A stretch of DNA of 64,000 bases from Durusdinium trenchii. Taxonomy: Eukaryota; Sar; Dinophyceae; Suessiales; Symbiodiniaceae. The position numbers and the translations under genes were made by a program. A model generated the notes under the pieces. That model made no database searches. It was not told where the DNA came from and saw only the letters and a program-made list of their open reading frames with translations. This document shows positions 33,490-46,601 of the stretch, one piece after another; the first letter of the stretch is position 1, and every line of letters begins with the position of its first letter. The DNA lies in NCBI GenBank assembly GCA_963970005.1, contig CAXAMN010001114.1, positions 806,432 through 870,431 on the forward strand, read 5' to 3'.

Positions 33490-36400
33490 TGCTGCTGTGC
33501 TTGCAGCTGCTTCTCCAGTAACGACTGCTGATCAACAATCTGCTTGATGCCTTGCAGAGTCCGGAAAAACCATGGAAAAACGCATTCGATTCAAGTCGTC
33601 AAGTCAATTGACGCTTTGAGCTCATAACGGAGAACGACATACAGCCAGTTGTTTTACACAATGACATTGCATGATTATATAGTTGTTGGACGCCACCTTC
33701 AATTGCAACTTGAAAAGCATATGCGGGTTTGAAAACTGCAAATGCTCCTGTCCCTCCCGCATGTTCAGGCCATCGGGATAAAACAAAAAGAACCTAACCT
33801 GCCCGAAGGTGCACTTCTACATGACATGTCACGCAAATCAGCACTTGAGCATCACCATGTCTAAGGCTTTAAGGTACGTTCTACACTAAGAGCATCCTAC
33901 TAATGCGGCATGAGAACCATGCCAAACGAAAAAATTAAAAATACAATAAAACATATCCATTCACAATAATTCAATATAATTCACACATACGCCATCTGCT
34001 GCAAAGCATGAAAATACTCAAGCGGGCAACCCTCCCCCTCAAAAGCTGATTCTATATAATCGAACATCAAATCACCCACGCTGCTGTTGGCACCCCTTGT
34101 TCATCATCCCGCCATCCCCAGAAGTCACCTGCATCCGCAGCTTGAAGGCGACCGTCACGGGCTTCGAAGCACTTCCTGCGTTTGGCGGAGCGCTCTCCGC
34201 GAGGCAGCTGAATCAGCAATAACACGCTGAGAGGGCGATGACACGAGCTCCAAATCGCTGAAGGTCAGGCAGTTCAGAAGCAATAACAATCCCGGAGACC
34301 TGACGTAATTATGATGGAACTTATGATGGATGATGATGGAATGCTAAAAACACAGCAAATCTGGAAACCAACGAAATGAAGCCTGCCTGTGACACAGCCT
34401 GTCGCAGCAACCTGCGGAGGAAAACAGCGGCCTCGTGTGATTCTCTGCACCGACTAACTCACCAAGACTCGGCGGTTCGAGCGGTTCGAGCTTAGTGCTC
34501 TTCGGGGCATGGCACCAAGGGGGAGAAACTCCAATACCGGGCCTCGCTGGTCAATCCATTTCGTCTCGAAAACTGGATCGGCTAAGAATGGCTAAGAAGC
34601 TCAATGCTCCCATTCCGCTGCGTCTTCCTTTTCACCTCCAAATTGGTATTGGGGCTTTAAAGTGCTTTTCGAGCCTGACATCTTCTGACTCACAACACCA
34701 ACAACACCCAGTCTGTGTGCGCATCTGAAAGCAATACCCTCCAAGAATTGAAGTCACTCTAGTCTGCATGGTCTCCATGGCCTTTTGGGATGCCGAGTCA
34801 AGTTTTCTGCATGTCTCCGACTAGGTCCCCCAAACGACGCAAGACGTGCTTTTGCGCTGTCTCCGAGACCAGGTCCACGTCTCTCTCTCTAGTGGACGCA
34901 GCTCCTGGTGTCTTCCTGAGCGGTCTCCAGTTTTTGTCGCAGTTCCTCTGAAGATCTGGAGAATCGGCCCTGCTCTCCTGGGACCATTTGGGTTTCGGTT
35001 GCGTCCAAAACGGCACGTCAAAACAACTCATCACAGTGGAGACAAGGCTGTAGACATGCCCTAAAATGCCAGAAGTAAGTGATGGTCCGTGCAAAAGCGA
35101 TATACTATAATATCCAAAGAGCGGAAGCATAAGCGTGAATGCAATCGATTGAAGTAGGGTTCGTCTCGCGGCAAGCTGGTGAAAATGGCAAATCCATGCA
35201 AATCCTCTCTCACCAAATGGTCAGCTTGTCCTTCCAAGAGGTCCATGTGCTTCTGCAAACCTCCAACGAAACCGGCGAAGCCATGCCAAATCCACATCCC
35301 CTCCGTGGGATCCACTCTGCAAAGAAGAAGCACCCTTCAAACAGGTTGATGTTGGACAATCACAAACGTGTCCGTGTTTTGGGGGGCAGGCAGCCGGCGT
35401 GCCGCCCGACAGCACCCGACACGACACCGCAATCACTGACGGCTCCGATCTCGGATCTCCCCGGTGAACGGTGGAGCCCATCAAGCCGAGCCACGGTGGA
35501 GCCCATCAAAGGCTTCATCACCTGAGAGCGACAAGCTGAGAGCAGCAGTTGCACCAACCACTCGCGCAAACAAGGCTCCGGAGAGATCATGTTCGAACAC
35601 TTGAAGGTTCTGTGTTCTGACTTTGGACCTGGACTTGCTTCATAAATTACATAAAGCAGCGCTGGATCCTTATCTCAGTCCAACAAATTTGACTGAATAC
35701 CAGGCGCTTGGAGTTGTTAAAGCTACATCGCGCATCCTCGTACCCACCGCCAAGATAACAGGAAGAATTGACCAGCTTCTTCGAACAAACATCGTGAACG
35801 CCTGTCTTGTTAAGCAACAACAGAGTCAAGGCTGATTACAGTATTAATATTTGATTTTGGCTTCTGTGGCTGGAATTGCTTCCGAGGGAGGCACACACTA
35901 TTGAGTTGCAGCGGGAAACAGCTCACTACGAAACCTCATTCCACTCGTTGAGCGTGAGAAAAGCAGTCTCAGGACAGCCTAAGCTCCATGGTTCCACATG
36001 GTTCCATGGCTTAAGTCTGATACCTGGCTCTTTTCACCTCATTGGGGTCACAACTCTTCTACAACTGATTCGGTTCACCCAGTGGTGTGGTGGTCCTGTG
36101 GGTCTGGACCGAGCAACGGGTCTCAACCAGGCGCTGCTTCATCTGCCCCAGCTGTTGCTCCTGGAGGGTCGGTCAGGGTATCAACGGCTGGTTGTAGAAG
36201 CATGGGTTGTAAGATCTGCCAATGATCTTTCAAAAAATAAGCACATCATTGACAGATCTGTCACTTGAACCCTTTCACCTGACGCCTGCTGACTGTTGCT
36301 AGTCTCGGCATTTGTCCATCAATGCACATCCACATCAAAAGCAACAACACATTCTGCTCCCCAGTGAATGATGGCGGAAGGAGTTGCTGCCAGCTCCAAA

Positions 36401-39400
36401 GCCAAGACTTCCACTGGTGAAATTGAACTTGTATTGAATGTAGGGTGGATAGAGTTTAGCTGAGAACAACAGCAAAGTTGAATAGAGGTTCACTCACCAT
36501 GAGAGGTTCGCGCTTGATCATGATTCATTTGGATTCACTAATGTCACTCCAGCCAACTGAACACCTGCCAACGAGATGAACCTAATATCTGATCTTGTGG
36601 CAACCCTCTGCAGCATGCTCACGGCCTACCCTACGGGATATCTGGAGGTAGTTCCGATCATTGAAACATGGAGCAACCAACGTCTATAGTATCCATAGAC
36701 CGCATTACATGCAAGTTGAAAAGGTGTCCCATTCTTGCACCCCCTATGATGTCCTGACGATCCAAATCCTCCTGCATCTGCCTGAGAGATTGCTGGAGAG
36801 AAGGGTGCATGGGCAAGCTGAAAATCTCCGGTCAACCACCTTGTGGGATCAATATTGGGCACCAAATTTTGGCCTATTATTCTTGTTACCTGCAGGCGTT
36901 CTGGTCTTTTTGGGGGAACGCTCGACTACGGATATGGATCCACCCACCAGTGGCTCCAGAGACTCCCGGAGTTCACTTGATTCTGAGCGTTCTTGCATCC
37001 TCTTGTATGTTCCAACAGTGTTGCGTTATCTTGTTTTGTGTAGGCATTCTTATCCGTGACTTATATTAAATATATATTATGGTATATAGACGTTCTTGCC
37101 TATACCCCGCCCAGTAAAAAACAGCGGCTTGGAGTCCATGGAATTGGCTTCCCAGACCCGGAGGAGTGAGTCACATGTCTGTCGTAGCCAGACCCAGTGG
37201 ATTGGGGGACCTGCAAACCCGCTCAGTTGCTGTTTCAAAAAACAATAAAACTTCTTTCTGGTTCTGCCTCCTGTGGTAAGGCTGAACGTGATCGTGTCTG
37301 GGCTTACCAAAATTGACCCGACACAGGCTGCGTTCCTGGCGAAAGCGGGCAGAATCTCTGGCCTAAGGAGGGTCTAGCTAGGTATGCAATTGGTTCTTCG
37401 CTATACTGACAACATGTCATCTCCTCAGGCTTCTGCACAACTCATTCGAAGCTTTCTGGCATTACAACGGGCGCTGGGGACCAAATCCAGCAGCTGCTAA
37501 TCCACATGAACACATTACATATAAGACCGATACTACAGTAATCTATTAGAATTCTGGAAACTGCACCAAAAAGGGCACAAAGAGAAGTACAGAAGTTGGA
37601 CATGGTCGGACTGAGACGGCACTAAATTGCAAAAATTGGTGCAGGTCACCAACAAAACACAAATCCTCGCTATCCAAACAAATTGTTCTGGATCCTTTTG
37701 CATTACAAAAGTTTCACAGAGCCCCAGTTCTCAAAGAACTGCGGACCGCAGCGCTGTAGTTTCACGGCAAGACTGCTCAATATTGTTGGGCCATTAGTCT
37801 CTCTCTCTCTCTCTCTTCATGCTGAAAAAGCCTTGGGCTGCTGGACATCACCCCAAAAAGTACAGTACCGAGTCTTTCACCATCCCAACTCCGAGTCTTC
37901 AGCAACATGCAGCCACCGAGGCTGCCGAAGGGTTAAGCGGCTTCTCTCCAGGGCGGTGGATTGGCTTAGCTCCTGAGGCGAAAACGAAACTGGGGTCGCC
38001 TGGTAGTCGCCTACTTCCATCTATAGTGGTCCCCACATAGATAGAAACGATGTTCAATGAATTTGCAGTGGGGATCAGAGATCTACTTTTCTATCTATTT
38101 GGATCTATTTGGGGACCACTCGAACCTCCCCGAGGATCCCAACAAATGATTCAACTCCTATGAGGCTCACGCCGCTGGTGCCCGCTGCCGCGGGCATTCC
38201 GGAAAACCACATCAACTCACACTCTGTCTAGTCACTCCACCAGGGTCTCCGGGTGGCTCTGGTGGCTTTTGTCAGAACAACGTTCGTTCGGTCGCCGTCG
38301 AGGCGCACAGGCTTCCATGGACGTCTTCAAGCGCTGATCCAAGCGTTGCTCTTGACCCTGGCTGGTGGTGCAATGTCTGCTGAAGTTCGGCCGGACACAT
38401 GGCGTATGAGTCAGAAAGAAGTGATTTTTGGGAGCTCCGCTAAGCTCCAAAGCACCATCAAAAGGTGTGGGATTCTTTTACACTCTCCTTCAAAACCCTG
38501 GTTAGTTGGAAGGACAAATCTCTTTCCACCCAAAAGATATGGAATACCATCCACCTGCGCGAAGCAAGGTGGATCTTCGATCACATCATGTTTGCGGTGA
38601 ACCCTATGAATCGGAAGGTTCGCCAGGCTGGTGAACCTTCTGATTGACAAGGGGCATAACATCTTGGTAGGGTGCCTAAACTGACTGAACATGGTAGCTG
38701 CTCTACAGTCTCAATGAGACGAATGAAGACCGCAACCCATCAGCTTCCCAAACATACCTTCGTGTTGGTACTAGTCTTAGGCGTAAATCCAGGGCACCCA
38801 GCGAGATCTTCAGTGCGTCTCGATCGGCCTCGAGTGCGTGCTTGAGGTACTCCACGTCCTTTCGCAGTGCGGAGCGCTGTTCTTGAGCTTCCTGTTGTTG
38901 CATGGCGGACTGCTCCTTGCCCACCTGAGTCAAAGTCCCCATGTCAGGGAGCAGCTCGCATATAGCACGTGTGTGGTATTAACATGTATTACAGGCATGC
39001 TTGGTGCTCCGGGTATGCCAGCGTTCCCAACACCACGAATGGATATCTTCATTGCGAAAAGTCACGCAGTTCCATCTGTGCAGGGATGATTCGATCCTTT
39101 CGCCGTGCCAAAAACGGAACCAAACTCTTCGGCTTCTTGGCCCCGAGACGTGCGAGCCTGGCTTGTGACACTGTGCAGCTATAGGATATAATCTATGATA
39201 TCAGTATCAATATCGGTATCATATTATATCACATGTAATAAATTATATGACCATCCACATATAGTACATCTAATTCATTCTCTTGCGACCGTGGCCCTTG
39301 GAGGCCCATGGAGACTTAAGGACACTTGTGTTGCGTCGCCCTTTGATGGCAGAACTTGACTTTCGAGCACTTTCGGAAGCCAGCAAGGAACTGCTACAGC

Positions 39401-42400
39401 TGTGGCTGCTCAAAAGACCATAATGAGATGTAATTATATAGTTATAATTTATAATTGCCAACTTTCTTTGAAAGCGATCTGATGTTGTGCACCTCAATTT
39501 GGATGTTGGGTTGCCACTGAAGATCAGGGAGTTCTGATGTTCCGAATGAAGCTAGAATTCAAATAATCGTGGGAGTGGACAGCATGGCATAGCCCCCTGG
39601 GTGTTGTCCTCTACAAGCAGTCGGCGAACTCACTAATCCCCGTCTCTTTCGGTCAGAAGACTGACCTCCCCGACTTCCCCGCAACATGAACTTCGTCAAA
39701 AGCGCCTCGAATGCATATTTGAGCTGGTCAATCTCCTTGCGAAGTGTGACATGATGCTGCCCCTCCTGTCAAGTCGGAGCAGTCCGGCAGAACACCATCG
39801 TTTCCCTGCTCCAATGGCCAATCAAATCCTTAGAAGGTACTAGGGGGACTGACCCCGCCAAACCCCCACAGCTGATTACGTAGGCTCGTGGGAACAAGAA
39901 TCACTCGTGTCCATTGCCCAGTGCCCCGTCTTAAATAATCACCAGTCACCAGTCATTTCACCTACACTTCACCTCTACACTCTCTACACCTGAGGTTGGG
40001 TATGAATTTGTGCAACTCATCTGATCTGATTTTCTCTGCGGAGCCCAAAATCACGGGTCGTACAAGTGGGCTGCGGATACGGTCTATCCGTGGGCCAAAG
40101 CTCTGAGCATTGACGTCGCGGCCTTGCACCTTGGCCATACTCTCACAAAGTCCTTCATGTTTTGGATGTCCTTCAGGTTCAGCAAGGCGTAGCCCAAAGA
40201 CTTCTGGGGGGCCTTTGAAGCTTCCTGGCATGTAGAAGTCGTACTTCCCGCAAAAGTCCGTGTCGTGTATCTCTTCCACAACATGTGATTGATGGAGCTT
40301 TGTTGGGAGATTCTTGATCATCAACGTGGTCACGCTCTTCCTGGCCAGTTCCTCAGCCCAATCACAGCTGCTTTGATCGAAGGTACCTCCCTCGTGCTTG
40401 CAGGCCCAACTAGCCATGGTTCAGTTTGTGCTTGAGCCACCTTGCCGCGGCCAGTTGCAACTGCTGGATGATCTTCTCTGGTATCGGAGGTAACAGCTCC
40501 TCCAAGTGTACTATGCTCATGTCACCTTCTTACTGGCACCCAAAGGCAAAAGGTGCTGGAGAAACTGTGGCAAAGATTGAGCAAAGCCTTGCTCGCAGGT
40601 TCTTGAACTCCTTCACGACGCAAATGTTGCCAAGGGTTGGCGGCCCTTGACCGTAGACCAAACTTTTGATAATCTCCCTCACCTTGGATTTGCTGAAGGA
40701 CTCTGAAGAAAAGCATGTTCCAAGAAAAGGGATAGTTTGCACAAGGCATAATATATAACCTTTCACCATCTTTCACCCCAATACATAAGCAAAACCCAGT
40801 CACGCGGAGCCGCAAGAGTGCCAAGTGCTCAGCAGTGACTCTCATTTCCTGATGCCGGAGCGGCACATCTGTCTTCGGCACCTGTCGCCGGGCCCCACCG
40901 GTGCCAGGGTGCCCAGTCCTCAACCTCAACATCATCCTCAGAGTCAACGTCCATGTCATTGCCCTGAAGAAACCTTGCCCCTGTCTTGGTCACGTCACGC
41001 CCAGTCTCGTCATCCACTTCGGCCTGAGACGAAGACGTTTCCTGCGACTGTGACTTTGAGGGCTCGGGAGTGGGCTGATCCTCGCGGAGAGTTTGGGTGC
41101 GGCAGGCTGTCCGGATGGTACCTGTGGATGCTTTCATCCGCTGGCACGTAGCTCCGGCCTCCGAAGATGCTCCCCATTCATTTGACAATGGAGAAGCTGA
41201 AAGGCGTGCAATGCATCGTCCATATCTGCATCTGCATGGCTTGCCGCATACATCGTAGGTTGAGCAGAATCATTCAATGTAAAACTGTGAAACCAAAGTA
41301 TTCGGCTTGAACCAATTGATCTATCAAAGATCTGTAGCATCTGAACATTCGGAGGCCACTGTTCTTGCAGTAATCACATACAGCGCAAGACCCCAAGTAA
41401 GAAAACAAACAAATTGATGCAAAGATCATACAGAATCTGCAAAATTGCGTTCCACAACAAGGACCAAGGACATCAGCCAACCTTTGGCGAACGGCCAAAC
41501 CATCCAATCGAACTCAATCAACTGGTGCTTCGGCGACTCCAAGTCCCACCTACACATGTTTCGTCGTCGTTCCTCTGTTCACGCCCGCCTCCACAAAGGC
41601 CTTCAGGCCCTCCAGCTCCTGGTTTAAAGCTCTCAGCATCTCAGAGCGAAGTTCAGAGTGGTCCCCTCGAAGCCTTGGAGGGATGGGCCAATCCGTGCGG
41701 ATGAGCCGCTGTGGGACATCATTGCGTTCTGTGGTTCTGTGGGTCATGAGAGCAGGACCTATAGGTGCCCCAGTGCTCACGTCATGAACGAGACAATAAG
41801 CTAAGATGCAATTTCTGGGGCCCCTCATAAATGGAGAGGTCATGCCGGATATGAAAAGGGCTAGTTGGACGTCAGGAACAGTCGGAAATGTAGTACACGC
41901 GGTGGACGGGGAAGACCTGCACTACCCCAGACTTGCAACAGAGCTTGATACCAAAAGCATGCCTTGTCATGCGACTCACAACACCTCCAGGCTAGGTGCG
42001 AAATTTCATATATGTGGAGTTTCTCTTAAGTGGTAACTCACCTCAAGAGAAATCACGAAGTTGGAACCTCCGAACACCTTTTCTTTTGGGTGACGAGATC
42101 CTCCCCGCCCCATTTTGGATAGACTGAACTCAGGCCTAGCACTCCCCCAAAAAAATACGCAACTGCCTTGGATGGCCTGGGTGTGTGTATAACACCCGTG
42201 GGCAATTCCTGATCCCAAAAAACAACGGTTGTTGTGTTTTCTTACTATCATCGCAGGGTTTGGGCAATGTACAACACGTCTTGTCCTTTGGCAGGGCTTT
42301 GACAATATGCGATATCTCCAGTTGGTTTCTTGGCAATGACTGTCAACCTGCAAATTATATAATTGCAGAAGAATTTCCAAGACCCAAGCATACTCAACCT

Positions 42401-43627
42401 CACTTGTCATCAACTCTCATTGCAAAAATGCTATCACACTGACTTCAAATTGAATTGGGTGCTAACGAGTGAGGTGTTACAGTAAATGTAAAAGGTTTTC
42501 ATAGACCTGCAAATATGAAAATCCACGAGGCTGCAGGGTTTCCGGACTGTGCCACCTGGATCTTGGGGGCTTCTTTCCCTCCGATCCCTTCGGATTCGTT
42601 TCGGTGGAGCCTTCGCGGCCCAGGTGCTGCTGCTCCGTGGCCTGCGTTCGCTCGCCATGCGCCTGGAGGTCGGCCTGTAAGGCGCCACAAACCTGGCACA
42701 GCAGTGGGGCAGTTCCTCTCAGCCAGCAAGACATGTAGATGGTTGATAGACATATGTGACATAAGCACATCAAATCCTATAAAACTGCCCCTAGCTGGAG
42801 ATCATCCACAAAGAGGTGACCAAAAGCTTATGAATCAGTCGACAATCAGCAAGTGGAGAAGCTTTCGTGATTGCTCCTGGGATCCCTTTTGAGCAAATCT
42901 CCGCCCCAGCTCCTCACTCCTATACCAGCTAAAATGGTCGAAAAGACTGGACTCACATGTTCCAATGCGTCAATGAGGGAGAATCTGGTGCTATGCAGGT
43001 TCATCTCCCCCACCAAGAAAGTAATAAGTAATCGTTCAGGCGTGGCACCTTCTGCCCGGATTTACCTGCACATATACGATACAGTATATATTGTATGTAA
43101 CTGTCATATATATATATAACCATATTAATATACGCATGTATATATAACCATATATACTGTAAATGGCCATATAAAAATAATATTGCATATAATATATTCA
43201 ATTTGTAACTATATGTAATTATGCATAGCTGCTTATTACCCTCCGATCACTCTGATGCATCCAAACCCATTGTCTTGTCAATGCATGCGGAATCAACCTG
43301 TAACTGCAAAACGCACCATCTACAATCCTGAGAATGCCATCCTGCAGTACGATAGGACCGAATCATCACACAATCACACCCAACTCATCAGTTGAATCTA
43401 CAACTACTGCATCCACCGATGCTTTGTTGATTTCATCATATTTCATCATATTTCATCTGTCCATTCCCCTCCGCCTTGGCCAGTTCTTCCAGTTGCGGAT
43501 GACTTTCCGCCACTGCGGGGTCTCGTTCCTCGCGGGAATCCCGGTCTCGCCATAACAAGAGGGACTCCACCTCATCGCCTCGGTTTTTGACGCAGTCGGA
43601 GCATTTGAGGAAAACGGTGCCATCTGT
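33490..43627 (-). CDS. Series of coiled-coil exons, probably one or a few long genes
   Basis: Reverse-strand exons with heptad character: about 33490-33560 (IKQIVDQQSLLEKQLQAQQQ), about 34165-34275 (TFSDLELVSSPSQRVIADSA), about 34800-35020 (SRADSPDLQRNCDKNWRPLR), about 35140-35300 (GLQKHMDLLEGQADHLVRED), about 36085-36165 (QEQQLGQMKQRLVE), about 36690-36830 (SLQQSLRQMQEDLDRQD), 38798-38924 (SALRKDVEYLKHALEADRDA), about 39672-39765 (VTLRKEIDQLKYAFEALLTK), about 41580-41690 (LRSEMLRALNQELEGLKAFV), about 42510-42690 (ADLQAHGERTQATEQQHLGR) and about 43445-43627 (TVFLKCSDCVKNRGDEVESL). The 38.8 and 39.7 kb exons are clearly duplicates (LRK-[DE]-[VI]-x-x-LK-x-A). A cytoskeletal or scaffold protein is the simplest guess. 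How many genes there are is unresolved, and the Mei2-like fragment interrupts the series. Confidence 0.45.
39962..40417 (-). pseudogene. Mei2-type RNA-recognition (RRM_2) fragment with two frameshifts
   Basis: From an ATG at 40417 the reverse strand reads TTLMIKNLPTKLHQSHVVEE then GKYDFYMPGSFKG, the start of the RRM_2 domain of Mei2-like RNA-binding proteins. Just after a run of six C on the mRNA strand (about 40206-40212) the homology moves to another frame (SLGYALLNLKDIQNMKDF), then returns to the first frame for MAKVQGRDVNAQSFGPRIDR and IRSPLVRPVIL. About ten residues of the usual domain are missing at the second shift. There are no introns in this stretch, while the neighbours are intron-rich, so a processed, decayed retrocopy is likely. 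An assembly error at the C run could explain the first shift only. Confidence 0.7.
40829..41340 (-). CDS. Acidic, Ser/Gln-rich candidate exons
   Basis: The reverse strand reads TMYAASHADADMDDALHAFQ (about 41140-41290) and, in another frame, PEPSKSQSQETSSSQAEVDD then GNDMDVDSEDDVEVEDW, with a stop at 40829. Low-complexity acidic composition typical of disordered tails. They lie 5' of the Mei2-like fragment, but nothing links them to it. Confidence 0.35.
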
Positions 43628-44598
43628 TCAGTTGTTCGTTGATTTGAAATGACTGGGGAAGGGAATTGAAAGGATTTAGTTGTTTTTTTGTGGATGTGGC
43701 TGGGCTGATGTGCTGCCTGGCTAGGACTCTTTCATGGGCACACGCACGGAGGCCTGCCGGACGAATTCAATCCAAAGGGGCGTGGACTCGGACGAATTCA
43801 ATCAGATCCAGTGGACTTGCACATCTGTGTATGGGGCGGGGGCTTGTGCCATCTGTGCTGAACTTCCCATTCGTGCATGCATGTGCAAGCCGAAGGGATC
43901 ATTCGCGGGACTTTTGTCTAGCAACTCCCCAAGGTGGGCATAGAGAGAAAAAGGAGAAATGAAAGAACACAATCTAGAGTAATCAACGTTGCCAACCTAC
44001 CTGGCAAAACCGAATGTGAATCTTCTTTGCAATTTGCCTGGTGGCCTTGGACAATACATTTTATAGTACAAAACGGTGTTCCCAACCTCCTTGGCTACAA
44101 AATAAAAGGTACCATGCCAAAACACCGTACTACAACATAACCTCTGAATTATTGGCTGACCAAAAATAGAGGTCCTTAACCATAATATAGGAGATTGCCC
44201 AAGCTGATTTTTTACGCACAACCCCACAGAGCAAATCTGTGGCGGTCCGAGCGGAGCAGCTGCGGGCATGATAGGACAGCACTGGGATATTTCCATGAAT
44301 GATGTTAGATGATCTATGCCAGTACATGTAGCATGCCCTAAATGTTCCTTGTTCAAGCCCAACATTTGGCTGCAAATCAAGTTCATCTCTACAAACAAAT
44401 GAAACGCCCAACCTCTCTTTTTGATTATTTTTTGACCAAGTGCATCTCCATACTGTAATACAAAGTAATATTGCCTGAGGCTTTCTGTCATCCCAACTGA
44501 CGCCCACAAACATCCCACTACAAAACGTTTTGCCTGAGGTCTGGGGTGCAAAATCACAGCACCTTACTAAACAATGCATGGACATCCAAAATGTCCAT

Positions 44599-45044
44599 TT
44601 ACGAACTGGCTTTCTGTTTCGTAGTGGCCTTGACCCATCCAGTGGAAATTGGCACAAGGATGAATGTGAGTATGTGTTCAAAACACCCTAGAGTAGAGAG
44701 ACGCATAGAAGCAAGCACAGAAAAACATGCAAACAACCAGAAAGAAAGACCAAACAAAAAAAATGTTGCCAAAAAGCGAATCCCCATGTTGACCGTATCA
44801 ATTTGAGCTGGCACTTTCACGACCACGAACGGAAGTTCGTAGCCCAGGAAGCCAAGGAACTAACCTTCGTGAGCTTCTCCCACAAACAGTCAATCATACT
44901 CACTGTGGCCACCGTCTTTTGCGCGGCCGCTGGAGCATCCAACAGCTGCCAACCCTCTGAAGGTGAACTGCATGGGATTCCTCGGCTCTTCCCCGATGAC
45001 TTGGGCTGAAGACAGTTGGTACACTTGGGACATCCCAAACCCAT
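44599..45044 (-). CDS. Small membrane protein
   Basis: The reverse strand reads SMIDCLWEKLTK (about 44870) and then, probably after a splice, VPAQIDTVNMGIRFLATFFL followed by FGLSFWLFACFSVLASM, a strongly hydrophobic stretch of about 28 residues, then ILTFILVPISTGWV and a basic end KATTKQKASS with a stop at 44599. Two membrane segments are likely. No family recognised. Minus frames of more than 180 codons at 43997-44681 show no motif and are probably chance. Confidence 0.4.
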
Positions 45045-45059
45045 TAAAACACTATCGCA

Positions 45060-46200
45060 AAGAGGTTGGTTTCCACCTGAGGCTGCGCCTGAGGCTCGAA
45101 TTCACCTGGGGTTGGAATCACCGTCTCAATTGCGTCGCAGCGGCTCGCACTTCGCATATACAACCAGCCAATTACACCGCCGAGTTGAACGGACTGGTAC
45201 ATTGAGGGGTAGCCTTACTATGAACACCCTAGAACCGAAGCCATAGGGAACCACTTCATGTCCTGGCCTCCTGACCTGCAACCTGTGGAGGTTCTTCGCA
45301 CCGATTCAACCTCAGCTGCTTTGGGACTCTGAGGGCAATGGGCGGCTGGGCGTCTCTACACGGGCCATGGCGGGCGTTTCAGCGATGAGAAAATGCTGGG
45401 TGTCTCTTCACCGACACACCACTATTACTTGCAAAGTTTGAGGCTAATAGAAAGTGTAATAGCCTAGGCAGCCTATGTAATAGTAGTGAGTCTCTGTTTG
45501 CCGAGGGTTTTCCCAGTGCCGCGTACCCAGTGAGTCTAGAATCTAGAACCTTGGTAACTTGGGCTGGACTTATCATGGTGGATTCCGACACTGGGCCACC
45601 AAACCTGTTGTATGCCGAATGGTTCTCTCCTCTTTGGGATCCGGGATCCGGTTGAAAGTGGAATCAGTTGTAGAATTGTACAACTGAATAGTTGATGGCA
45701 CAACCTGTACAATTCAGGCTGAATAACTGTTGACTGTTGATATCTGTTGATTTAACTGCTGGTTGATATGGTTGATCTTCCAGGCTACTGTGTCCATTCT
45801 GCATGAGGGCTCCGTGCAAATTGGAAAAGACCTCGCATGGGCCCAGAAGCTCGTTGAGCCAAGGTGACACGGCCAGCGTGACCGGTCTGGACCAACAAAC
45901 AGAACCCCCAAAGCCTGTCGGGAGAGGACGTGTCATGTCGTGTGCATGCTATCTGCAACACTTGTGGTTTAACATGTTTATACATTGTTAAACTTTCAAC
46001 CGGCCCCTTCATTCGCATTTGCCTTCTGGCCACTGCATTGCTTGTAGCAATCCTTCTTCAGCAACTAGAAGCACTTCATCTTTGGAACTCCCCCTGGGAA
46101 TCGCCAACGGCACTCATCCTCGGGAGGATCCTGGGCGATCGCAACAAGTCACCCGCGCATCGAAACATTAATTAAGGACGGGTGCACAGTGAGCTCGTAT
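45060..46200. other. No supported gene
   Basis: No splice-bounded frame or motif could be defended on either strand. Mostly moderate-complexity sequence. Confidence 0.4.
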
Positions 46201-46223
46201 GATCTACAAATTGAGCTTGTATG

Positions 46224-46270
46224 AGGTGCAAGCATGGACAAACATATAGTGTTTGTCCATGTTTGCACCT
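46224..46270. repeat. 20-bp inverted repeat, 7-nt loop
   Basis: Left arm 46224-46243 and right arm 46251-46270 match at 19 of 20 positions (AGGTGCAAGCATGGACAAAC against its inverse), loop ATATAGT. Just upstream GAGCTCGTATGA and GAGCTTGTATGA form a short direct repeat. Could be a hairpin in RNA or the remains of a small element. Confidence 0.85.
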
Positions 46271-46601
46271 CCCTGAGATCTTCTATTTGAATCTGGGCAC
46301 GCGGCACTGGCATCTGGAAGAGGCCCGGTGGGTCATGATGGTCTGTTGGCCAGAACAAGTAGTTGCCTGGGCTTTTCCAACTTTTGGTCCCATAAATGTT
46401 TCCCGCCTAAATTGGCTTCTCATGCAGCTTGCTGATTCTCTTCTTGGCCTCTCTCGGACAGGTTCAGAGGTTTCCCCGGTCTCATGGTACAGCAACAGCC
46501 GCAAACATGGCAAGCCTGTGCAGGATAACTATGAATATAGGCAAAAGTAGGCCAAGGTGTCGACCGTGGACCCTCTCCAACTGTTTCTCTTCTGGACCAT
46601 C

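Noticed and set aside
43997..44681. Two overlapping minus-strand frames of more than 180 codons
   Set aside because: No motif, no codon regularity, and both frames are open over the same bases, which fits a stop-poor intron rather than protein.
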